DNA from: Pirellulales bacterium
GTDB taxonomy: Bacteria; Planctomycetota; Planctomycetia; Pirellulales; JACPPG01
DNA: 32,270 bases
Assembly: GCA_036499395.1 (NCBI GenBank)
Contig: DASYDW010000081.1
Location: 1 to 32,270, forward strand
Reading direction: 5' to 3'
The notes under the pieces are model-generated. The model saw only the letters and a program-made list of their open reading frames with translations, was not told the DNA's origin and searched no databases. The position numbers and the translations under genes were made by a program. This document shows positions 1-8,500 of this stretch, one piece after another (within the stretch, counting starts at the first letter, position 1; each line of letters opens with the position of its first letter).

Positions 1-1
1 A

Positions 2-133
2 CGCACGCACTCCTGGCTCAACCGCGCACGGCGCTTGTTGATCCGCTGGGAAAAGAAAGCCGCGAATTATCTGGGCCTGCTCCATTTTCAATTCGCTATC
101 GTCGCCTTGAGAGCCGCCAAGGTTCTCGGATAG
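2..133 (+). CDS. IS5-like transposase, C-terminal end only
   Basis: An open frame enters from the left edge and stops at TAG 131-133. The 43 visible residues begin RTHSWLNRARRLLIRWEKK and continue NYLGLLHFQFAIVALRAAK. This matches the end of IS5-family DDE transposases, where the catalytic Glu lies just before an R-T-x-x-W motif followed by a basic helix and a hydrophobic last helix. The Glu and the rest of the catalytic domain are outside the window, so it cannot be said whether the copy is intact. The stop codon is followed at once by a stem-loop with a T run, so its transcript probably ends there. The gene points toward the 3' end of the RND pump gene on the other strand. The family call is from motif recognition; the subgroup is uncertain. 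Confidence 0.8.
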   Translation, partial: RTHSWLNRARRLLIRWEKKAANYLGLLHFQFAIVALRAAKVLG

Positions 134-137
134 GCTT

Positions 138-3100
138 TTAAACTCTCTGCTCGAGCGTCTCACTGAGCGGAGAGTTTTTTTCGCCCTTGAGTAATTTGCG
201 CCCACCATCGAGCCGCCCGAACAGGTAGTAGAGTCCAGGAATAATGAGGACCCCGACGGCCGTCCCGACCAGCATGCCGCCGGCCGCGGTGGTGCCGATG
301 GTGCGGTTCCCGATCGCACCGGCGCCGGTCGCCACGACCAGCGGAATGAGGCCGGCGATGAAGGCGAAGGACGTCATCTGAATCGGTCGGAAACGGAGTT
401 TGGCGCCTTCGACCGCCGCGTCTGCGAGCGAGACACCTTCCTGCCGCCGCTGGATCGCAAATTCTACGATCAAGATCGCATTCTTGCCCAGTAGACCGAC
501 GAGCATGATCAGCCCGATCTGGGCATAGACGTCGTCAGCCAGTCCCAGGGCCTTCAGGAAGAAGAACGATCCAAAGAGCCCGACCGGCAGCGACAAAACA
601 ACTGCCAGTGGCAGGATAAAGCTCTCGTATTGAGCGACCAGGACAAGATAAACGAAGGTCACCACGATGAGGAAAATATAGACTGTTTCGTTGCCTTTCC
701 TTGCTTCGTCGTAGGCCAGGCCCGTCCAGCCCACATCGAAACCGCGAGGCAATGTCTGGGCCGCGACCTCTTTGATCGCTTGAATGGCCTGACCGGTGCT
801 GTAGCCAGCGGACGGCGCGCACTGAATCGCGGCAGAAGTGTACAGGTTGTACCGCGTGATTTCGTTCAAGCCCTGCTTGTTCTTGATCGTCATGAACGCG
901 GAATAGGGAACCATATCTCCTTTGTCGTTCTTGACGAAGAGGTTGTCGAGATCCGACGGGTAGCGCCGGAACTCGGCTTTGGCTTGCACGAAGACTTTAT
1001 AGAAGTAATTGAAACGAATGAATCCCTGCTCCCAGGTGCTACCGATCAGAATATTGAGGCTGTCCATCGCGTCCTTGATGGTCACTCCCTTCTGCATGGC
1101 CACGTCGTTGTCGATGATCAAGTCGTACTGAGGGTAGTTAGCGTTGTAGAAGGTGAACAGGTTGCTCACCTCCTTGCGCTTTCTCAGGGTGGCCATGAAC
1201 TTGTCCGTCACTTCTCCGAGCCGCTGATAATCGGCCGAAAACGTCGTGTCGAGCACGAGCAGCGAAACACCGCCGGCATTGCCGAAGCCAGGGACCGCGG
1301 GGGGCTCGAAGAATTCGAGCTTCACGTTGCTCATCGAGCGGGCCTTTTCTTCAAGATCCACAATGAGTTGGCGTGCGGTTCGTTTGCGATCCGACCAGTC
1401 CTTCAGATTGATGATACAGGTGCCGGAGTTCGATCCGCGCCCTTCGGTCAGAACCTCGTAGCCGGCGAGCGAGGTAACCGAGGAAACCTCATCGATTTGC
1501 TTGGCGAGTTTTTCGAGCTCATGAGATTTGGCGTTGGTGTACTCAAGCGTCGAGCCTGGTGGTGTTTGCAGGACCGCGTAGATAATGCCTTGGTCCTCGC
1601 CCGGGATAAAACCGGTCGCAAGCTCCGCGTTGACAATCAGGATCCCAATGCCAAAGGCCCCGACGACAGCCGCTGTCAGCGTTCGACGCGTGACGATTTG
1701 CCGTACGATCGCAACATAACCGCCTGTGACCCTCTCAACGAGGTGATCAAATGGTTTCCGCATGAACAGCAACAGAATGAGTCCGAACCCAAGCGGTCCC
1801 CACAACTCATAGGCCAGGTACGTAACGCCGCACAGGAGGATTGCTCCGCCGAGCAACACGACCAACTTACCTACGAGTCCGCGTGGTCGTTTGACGTTGC
1901 TCGTCCCTGCTTCCGGGCTTGGGTTAGTGTCGCTGTGATTATGCGGTTTGAGAATCATCGCACAGAGCACGGGTGTTAACGTGAGTGCGACCAAGCCGGA
2001 CAGGACGATGGACGTGGCCATCGTGATGCCAAACTCACGATAGAAGGTTCCGGTTGCCCCAGGAATGAACGTCACCGGAACGAACACAGACGTCATCACC
2101 AAGGTAATGGCGATGATGGCGCCCGAAATCTCGTGCATAACCTCGCCTGTTGCCGAGTAGGGCGACAGGTGTTTCTGGGCCATTTTGGCATGCACGGCCT
2201 CGACGACCACGATCGCATCGTCTACCACGACGCCGATCGCGAGAACCATGGCGAAAAGCGTGATCAGGTTGATTGACAGTCCCATCAGCCGCAAGACGAA
2301 GAAGGTGCCGACCAGCGAAACCGGAACCGCAATCGTCGGGATGAGCGTGGATCGTATATCGCCGAGGAACATGAAAACCACGAGCGACACCAGAATGAAC
2401 GCCTCGAGCAGGGTATGCAGCACCTTTTCGATCGAGGCGTCCAGAAATTTCGAGACGTCGTAGGCGAATTCGTAATCCATCCCCGGCGGGAACGACTGCC
2501 TCTTGATGCTTTCGAGTTCGGCCTTGATGTCCTTGATCACTTCGGCGGCATTGGACCCGGGAGCCTGCTTGAGAGCGATAGACGCCGCGGGATGCCCGTT
2601 GATGTCGGAGTAAATGTCGAAGAACTGGGAGCCTAATTCCACCTCGCAAACATCCTTGAGTCGCAGGATTTCGCCGTCGGGGTTGGCTTTCAAAATGATG
2701 TTTTCATACTGCGCCGACTTGTTGTAGCGCCCGATGTACGTCAATACGTACTCTTTCGATTGCGACGTCTTGCCCGTGGCCTCGCCGAGTCGTCCGGGCG
2801 AGCCGATGACGCTCTGTTCTGACAGGGCCTTCATGACATCGTCGGTCGATACGTTGTAGGCTCGCATGCGGTCGGGATCGAGCCAAATTCGCATGGCAAA
2901 GATGCGATTGCCGAGATTTCTGGGGATGCCCATCCCTCGGATCCGCTTGAGGCGGGGCATGACGTAGAGGTTGGCAAAGTTGAAGAGGTCTGTCTGGTCG
3001 GAGTTGGGGTCTGTGCTGTAAATATTCAAGTACATCAGCATGCTCGGCACGACCTGGCTGACGAGGATTCCCTCGCGCACCACCAGCGGCGGGAGCTGGA

Positions 3101-3446
3101 ACAGCACGATGTTGACCCGGTTCTGTACGTTCACGACGTTGATGTTCGGATCCGTGCCTGGCTCGAAGTAGATGATGATCGTCGCCTCGCCGGCACTGGT
3201 CGCCGAGGAGGTGATAAATCGCATGTTCTGAACGCCGTTGATGGATTGCTCCAACGGAATCAGAACCGAGTCGACCAGCACATTGGCGCTGGCGCCGGGA
3301 TACGAAATAGAAACCATTACCGTCGGCGGCGCGATGTTAGGGAACTGCGCAACCGGCAGGGTTTCGATTCCTAGCACCCCCAGGAACAGGAGTACGATGG
3401 AAATGACGATCGCGAAGGCCGGCCGCGTGAGGACTTTCGTGAACAT
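138..3446 (-). CDS. RND-family multidrug efflux pump, HAE1 type (AcrB/MexB-like)
   Basis: Inner-membrane proton/drug antiporter of 1102 residues that would expel hydrophobic compounds through a tripartite complex. The N-terminus (FAIVISIVLLFLGVLGI) is TM1, followed by the family motif QFPNIAPPTVMVSISYPGAS around residue 34. The proton-relay aspartates lie in GVVVDDAIVVVEAV (D409, D410) and the partner lysine in GLLGKNAILIVEF (K988), equivalent to AcrB D407/D408/K940. The two large porter loops are present, at about 35-335 and 610-920. Odd: between TM6 and TM7 (residues 502-585) the linker is longer than in AcrB and contains hydrophobic stretches at about 527-545 and 550-561, possibly an extra membrane hairpin. 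It follows the membrane-fusion gene after a 54-nt gap, which indicates one operon. No outer-membrane factor is encoded nearby. The substrate cannot be read from the sequence. Confidence 0.95.
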   Translation of the reverse strand: MFTKVLTRPAFAIVISIVLLFLGVLGIETLPVAQFPNIAPPTVMVSISYPGASANVLVDSVLIPLEQSINGVQNMRFITSSATSAGEATIIIYFEPGTDPNINVVNVQNRVNIVLFQLPPLVVREGILVSQVVPSMLMYLNIYSTDPNSDQTDLFNFANLYVMPRLKRIRGMGIPRNLGNRIFAMRIWLDPDRMRAYNVSTDDVMKALSEQSVIGSPGRLGEATGKTSQSKEYVLTYIGRYNKSAQYENIILKANPDGEILRLKDVCEVELGSQFFDIYSDINGHPAASIALKQAPGSNAAEVIKDIKAELESIKRQSFPPGMDYEFAYDVSKFLDASIEKVLHTLLEAFILVSLVVFMFLGDIRSTLIPTIAVPVSLVGTFFVLRLMGLSINLITLFAMVLAIGVVVDDAIVVVEAVHAKMAQKHLSPYSATGEVMHEISGAIIAITLVMTSVFVPVTFIPGATGTFYREFGITMATSIVLSGLVALTLTPVLCAMILKPHNHSDTNPSPEAGTSNVKRPRGLVGKLVVLLGGAILLCGVTYLAYELWGPLGFGLILLLFMRKPFDHLVERVTGGYVAIVRQIVTRRTLTAAVVGAFGIGILIVNAELATGFIPGEDQGIIYAVLQTPPGSTLEYTNAKSHELEKLAKQIDEVSSVTSLAGYEVLTEGRGSNSGTCIINLKDWSDRKRTARQLIVDLEEKARSMSNVKLEFFEPPAVPGFGNAGGVSLLVLDTTFSADYQRLGEVTDKFMATLRKRKEVSNLFTFYNANYPQYDLIIDNDVAMQKGVTIKDAMDSLNILIGSTWEQGFIRFNYFYKVFVQAKAEFRRYPSDLDNLFVKNDKGDMVPYSAFMTIKNKQGLNEITRYNLYTSAAIQCAPSAGYSTGQAIQAIKEVAAQTLPRGFDVGWTGLAYDEARKGNETVYIFLIVVTFVYLVLVAQYESFILPLAVVLSLPVGLFGSFFFLKALGLADDVYAQIGLIMLVGLLGKNAILIVEFAIQRRQEGVSLADAAVEGAKLRFRPIQMTSFAFIAGLIPLVVATGAGAIGNRTIGTTAAGGMLVGTAVGVLIIPGLYYLFGRLDGGRKLLKGEKNSPLSETLEQRV
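140..181 (+). terminator. Rho-independent terminator overlapping two convergent gene ends
   Basis: Left arm 140-152 pairs with right arm 165-177 over 13 positions with one G-T wobble, leaving a 12-nt loop. A run of seven T (175-181) follows on the plus strand. It sits seven bases after the transposase stop codon and also encodes the last residues of the RND pump on the minus strand. The T run favours termination of plus-strand transcripts. On the minus strand the stem is followed by only TTTAAAA, so termination there would be weaker. Confidence 0.8.
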
Positions 3447-3500
3447 GGTTCCGCGTCAATCTCGTTTACGTTCGATGTCGAGCATCTCGCTCAGCTGCGG

Positions 3501-4688
3501 CTATTCCGCATGAAACTTTTGGTGCTTCAGCGCGTCTTCCGGAGCGCGGAAGCTGTATTCCACCTTGGCGCCGTCTTCAACCTCTCGCACACCTTCCAGG
3601 ACGATCTTATCGGTTACCTTGAGTCCGCTCTCGACGACAAAAATGTCATCCAGTTCGTATTTGAACGTGATCAGGGTCCGATGAACGACGGAGTCCTCGG
3701 CTACGACCCATACGTATTGCTTGTCAAGGATGTCAAACGTGGCCCGCTGCGGAATGACCATGACATTCTTCAAGGGCCGGAGGATTTTGATCGTTCCGGT
3801 CTGACCGTGGCGCAGCAAACCATCCGGGTTCGGGAAATCCGCACGGAACTTGATATTCCCGTTTTCGTTGTTGAAGTCGGCCTCGATCGCGCCGATTTTT
3901 CCGGTTTGCGGGAAGACGTCCCCGTTGGCGAGCACGAGCTCGATCTTGTCGTCGGTCTCGCGCTCTTTACGGGTGGCCATGTAATGCAGGTAGTACTTCT
4001 CCGGTACGTTGAAGTACACCCACATCGTGCTGTTGTCAGCCAAGGTGGTGAGAACGTCACCCTCCTTGACCAGGCTCCCTTCGCGTTGGAGCAGCCGGTC
4101 GACGATGCCGTCGAACGGTGCGACGACGTCGGCAAAGTTCAATTCCGCCTTGGCGAAGTTCGCCTTGGCCACGGCCTCGTCCATTTCGGCCTTCTTCAGC
4201 GACACCTCATTCTGAGAGACGACTTTCTGTTCGGCCAACTGCTGCGTGTACTGGTACTTCTGTTGGGCGACGCTGGCCTTGGCGTTCTCCGCTTCTAGCT
4301 TTGCCTTGTAAAGAATGGGCAGAATCTTGAACATGACGTCGCCCTTCTTCACCGACTGGCCTTCGTTGATCAAGATCTCGTCGATATATCCACCCTCGAG
4401 GGTGCGAACTTCGATGTGACGCTGCGAGCGAATCTGGCAGACAAACGACTCCGTAATAATGACGTCCTCGATCTTGGGAGTCGTAACGACGATTTTTTGC
4501 TCATTCTGCAAGTCCGCTTTGTCCTGGGGGACATGCGAGCTGAACTTGGCGCGGACAAACTCTTTCAAATGCGTATACGAGGCGTTGGCCCCCATCTTCG
4601 ACAGGGCCAGCAAGGCTCCAATGGCAAGCACGGCGACCAATATGAGGAGGACGGCAGGTCGACGCACGACCACGCTAAGGGGTTTCAT
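3501..4688 (-). CDS. RND efflux membrane-fusion (periplasmic adaptor) protein
   Basis: Periplasmic adaptor linking the RND pump to an outer-membrane channel. From ATG 4688 it has 395 residues. A basic start (MKPLSVVVRR) and one hydrophobic anchor (about residues 10-30) are followed by the first lipoyl half (HIEVRTLEGGYIDEILINEG), an alpha-helical hairpin rich in Ala, Gln and Lys, and the second lipoyl half (VVAPFDGIVDRLL). Then come a beta-barrel domain (VYFNVPEKY) and a membrane-proximal domain with VIPQRATFDI. The frame stays open upstream to a TTG at 4850 and an ATG at 4718, but the added residues are polar and look nothing like a secretion signal, so the ATG directly before the anchor is preferred. 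A GGAG lies 11-12 nt ahead of it, a rather long spacing. It is the first gene of the operon with the pump. Confidence 0.92.
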   Translation of the reverse strand: MKPLSVVVRRPAVLLILVAVLAIGALLALSKMGANASYTHLKEFVRAKFSSHVPQDKADLQNEQKIVVTTPKIEDVIITESFVCQIRSQRHIEVRTLEGGYIDEILINEGQSVKKGDVMFKILPILYKAKLEAENAKASVAQQKYQYTQQLAEQKVVSQNEVSLKKAEMDEAVAKANFAKAELNFADVVAPFDGIVDRLLQREGSLVKEGDVLTTLADNSTMWVYFNVPEKYYLHYMATRKERETDDKIELVLANGDVFPQTGKIGAIEADFNNENGNIKFRADFPNPDGLLRHGQTGTIKILRPLKNVMVIPQRATFDILDKQYVWVVAEDSVVHRTLITFKYELDDIFVVESGLKVTDKIVLEGVREVEDGAKVEYSFRAPEDALKHQKFHAE

Positions 4689-5523
4689 CGCGGTTGCTGC
4701 TCCGAAAATAGGGCTCATGGCCGATACTGCTCGTGGTTTGTTCCCGGCCACAGCACTCGGGCGCCCGTCCCGAACATCTTGCCTTGATGACTCTTTGCGC
4801 TTCCGGGTATTCGCCTGCCACGTCGAATCCCCTATTTGAGAAGCTTTCAAAGAATGCGCTGAGAAAGGCTGCCGTAGGCAACGACGGGAACGAATTCAGC
4901 ATCCTAATGGTCTCGCCGGTGTGTTTCGGCGGTCTATCTGCATCTTTCCGAAAAAAACGTTTAAAAGGCCTGGCCGCCCCTCGCTCGCCCATTTGGCCTC
5001 CCGTACCGAGAATTAACGTCGGTATCCGCCCGCCGGGCTCAGCCCCCGAATTCTTCGGGCGGAACTTCCGGTACCAATCGGTAGCGCGTCGAACTCCTTC
5101 TAGACGCTGAATCGGGCGGTGTGGCTTGAACGAAGGCGAAAGTTGCCTGTTGCCAGCTATCGCGCGGGAACCGTATTGGCGATCTGGAAAATCCTAAATG
5201 ATCGCTGTGCCACTTTGCTTCACGCGCAAATCACAGATTCATGCAGTTTGAGCTAGCAACCTCTGTGCCCTACACGAAGAATCTTCACCAACGGCGGCGG
5301 GAAACCCGTGGGCGTGAAGGCCGAATCATTGCTGCAAGGCGGGCGACAGCCGATCGATCACATCGTAGCGTTTCTGGCGACCCGGTCCAAGTTATTGGCC
5401 GAGTACCGCCGTTAGCGCAAATCAATCGGTGGTGTGCCAGTCTCGCGCATGGCGTTCAGAAAGCGCGAAGCTCCTCGTCCTTGAGTTTCGATGTTCGGCT
5501 CGTCGTCCGTGCGAAACGCGACG
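4689..5523. other. Intergenic stretch of about 830 nt
   Basis: This lies upstream of the efflux operon and downstream of the giant secreted protein, both on the minus strand. Part of it (4689-4850) is the open but unconvincing N-terminal extension of the adaptor frame. It holds an A-rich patch near 4950-4970 and a 7-bp inverted repeat CCGCCCG (5026-5032) / CGGGCGG (5056-5062) with no T run. A short orphan frame lies at 5257-5415. I could not assign a promoter for the efflux operon. Confidence 0.5.
5257..5415 (+). pseudogene. Orphan 3' remnant of an unidentified protein-coding gene
   Basis: After a TAG at 5254-5256 the plus strand stays open for 52 codons to TAG 5413-5415. The peptide, including KPVGVKAESLLQ and PIDHIVAFLATRSKLLAEY, has the balanced composition and amphipathic helix pattern of a real protein C-terminus, unlike the Arg/Ser-rich shadow peptides in the other frames. 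There is no ATG and no credible Shine-Dalgarno sequence; only internal GTG codons could start it. The likeliest reading is the surviving tail of a decayed or displaced gene. Family unknown. Confidence 0.3.
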
Positions 5524-8500
5524 TCAATCGTCGTTACTTGAACCGGCGGCTACGACTGCTAGGTCATCGTCATCAGGCTCGAGCAAGTCGGAATCTTGCG
5601 CGTGCGCGGCGAACACCGCAGCACGAACGGTCGAGCTTCTATCGGGCAGGCTTACGCTGGCTGTCGCGCCACTGCTGCTCGGATTGGTCGCGGCACGGGA
5701 CTGTGCGGCCACCGACGCCTGGGCGACGGAACCAACGGACCACTCGGATGTTTCGCTGAGGGGAGCCACAAGAGAATCCGACAGGCCGCCGGCAAACGCC
5801 GAATCGGTTGCCGTCGTAACTGAGGAACTAGTTGCTGATGAACTATCGGACGCGTTGGTCGACGACGCAGCCGCGCCGGTCGACTCGGCGGACGGCAAGA
5901 CGGCTTGATGGGAAGTGACTTGCGGCGACGCCGCCTGCGAAACGATTGCGTGCGGACCGTAGCTGTTGAAATTGCTGATCAGAGCAATGACGTCCCCCAT
6001 GTTGAACACGCCGTCGCCGTTAACGTCGACGTACAGCGACTTCCCGCCGGGAGCGGTGAGCAAGCTATGCGCACTTGGCAAGCCTACAGGCCCAAGCTGA
6101 TTGAATGTACCAATCAAAGCGATGACGTCGCCGAGGTTCAAAAAGCCATCAGAATTGACGTCGTACGCGCTGTCGGAGATCGGTGATGGCGAAGCCGTGG
6201 CAGTGGAAACGTTCAGACTAACGGCGCTACTCTGACCTGTGACGCGCACCAGGTACTGAGAATTGGCCGAAAGTGGCGTGCTTAGCTGCACCTGCCCGGC
6301 CGTGTTCACCGTGCCGTAGGAGACCAGATGCAGACTGGCGTCATACAAACTTAGTTCCAGCGGTGAAGTCGCGCTGGCCCCATTGGCACTGACCTTGACG
6401 GTTCCACTCTGCGCGGCCGTGAAGCTATACCACTGCTGCCCCTGAACACTTTGAGCTGCCGTAGTGATTGTATTCGTCAGACTTCCCAGGTTCGTGGCCG
6501 CAGGCGAGGAGGTCTGAATCGGCGGGTCGAAATTGCCGACGAGCGGGAGAGCCGTCTGCGCGCCGAACTGCGCAAAAATATCCGACCCAAGTGGCGTCGG
6601 ACTGAAGGGATGGTCAAGGCCCGTAGGATTCGAGGCCGTCGGATTGGTCGAGATCAACCAGTACCATTCGCCATTCTGCACGCTCGAACCGCTCGTTCGC
6701 GGTTGGTACAACCCCAGGTCGGTGCGACCATCCTGATTCATATCGGCAGCGACGGGCACTCCACCAACGCCAGCGAAGCCAAAGTTGATCGTGGCGTCGA
6801 CTGTTCCGCTCCAGGCAGGTTTACCACCCGCGAGATGGCCGAAATTGATTTGGAACCGACCGTTGAGATAGGTCGCCAGATCGGGGATCTGATCGCCGTT
6901 GAAGTCGCCCACGACCGGCGCCCCGCGTAGCTGGCTTTGCACCACCGTGGCACTGCTGTCGATCACGTGATGGTTGGACGTGTCGAGGTACCACGTCGTG
7001 CCGTTAAACAAGCCGATTTGATCCCCATCGGCCGGTACTCCATCGAAATTGGCCGCCACGGGCACACCGTTGATTTGAAAACCCGCGGGCTGGGTCGTGG
7101 CAAAATCCCCCTTGCTCGTGTCGATCACGCCGTCGGAATTCGTATCAATCAACCAACGGAATGCGCCGAGAATCGGATCGTATCCGTACGCGGCCAGTTG
7201 ATCGAAACCGACTTTCGATTGACCGGCGATGGGGCCTTTGACCCCGATCGAACTCTGCGGCAAGAAATCGCCGGCAAACACCGCGTCGTGTATGCCCATG
7301 GGTGAAATCTTTCCCTGCAACGCTGGTGCCACGCCCAACGTGAAAGTCAGATCGCGATTCGTGGCGTCGACATTGGTCGGATCCCAAGTGTTGTTTCCAT
7401 TGGCGTCCACGTACACGCTGCCGGCCGCATAGGTGCCAATCTCAGGACGGCTGTCGACGGTGAAGCGCGCCACAAAACTGCCCCCTGGCTGACCATCGCC
7501 CGAGGGGAAAATCGGCGAGCCGTTGGGTTCGATGGCATTGCTTTCGCCATCCAGCTTGTTGCCGGCTGGATCGACAAGTCCCGAATCCTTGATCGTGAGC
7601 GTGAAGCGGTCGTCAGGCAGCGGTTGTGCGAAAACCAACTTCACGGTTGCCGTCGCCGGCTGGCCGTTTACGATCGGATCGTTCGTGACGATGATCTGGC
7701 TGATCGAGATAACGCCGTTGGCATCCCCGACCAGTTGATATTGGCCAAGTGTCGACGCAATGTCGGCGAGAATGGCGGGATCGTTGGGGAAATCAGTCGG
7801 ATCGCGTAAAGGATTATCGAGGACGTGGATCGTCAATGCATCGACAAGCGGTGTGGGACCGTTCGGAGCATTGTCTGGCTTCAGCCCGAAGATGTTGAAT
7901 GAGGATGCCACGCCGCCGGTCGTGATGATCTGAATCGGCGGGGTCGCGGGCGCACTGGGGGGCGGAGCAATCTGCGGGCCTTGCGTATCGAGGAAGATAT
8001 TGATCTGCAGATTGTTGGCCTCGGGGCTGTTGCCGTTGTTGATGTTGCCGGCTAGATCCTCAGCAGTGATGAACAGGTGACGCAGGCCATCGTACTTGCT
8101 GAAGAACTTCGGATCGTTGAGATTTACCGTCGACGTAATCGTCCACTGCCCGTTGGGGTCGGCGTTGGTTCCGTCGGTCGGCACAGCAGTCGTTTGGCCG
8201 ATCAGCACGGGACTTCCCGTGCTGTCCAGCACAAAGAGCTTGATGATCGCGTTGGCCTCGGCGGTGCCATAGAACGTCGGCGCTGTCACGTTCGTGATGC
8301 GGTCGGCCGTGGTGAAGGAATCGGTCGTTCCCAGTGCGCCCGAGTCACTTGTCGGAGCCAGCCCGGTGCTTGTTCCCGTCGGCGAAACGATGCCGAAGCG
8401 CGCCGGGGGAACCACGGTGTCGACCGTGATATTGAGCGTGGCGCTATTCGCCCCGAAGCCGGTTTCGGTAGGCGTCGAAGCGGCCGAGAGCCGCGGATCG

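Noticed and set aside
630..1979. Long open frame of 449 codons on the plus strand opposite the RND pump gene.
   Set aside because: It is fully antisense to a gene with all family motifs, has the His/Asp/Val-rich composition of a shadow frame, no ribosome site and no recognisable domain.
3510..4298. Open frame of 262 codons opposite the membrane-fusion protein.
   Set aside because: Antisense shadow of a clear coding sequence; biased Val/Leu/Asp composition.
5026..5062. Inverted repeat CCGCCCG/CGGGCGG as a terminator.
   Set aside because: The loop is 23 nt, no T run follows, and it lies several hundred bases from the ends of the flanking genes.
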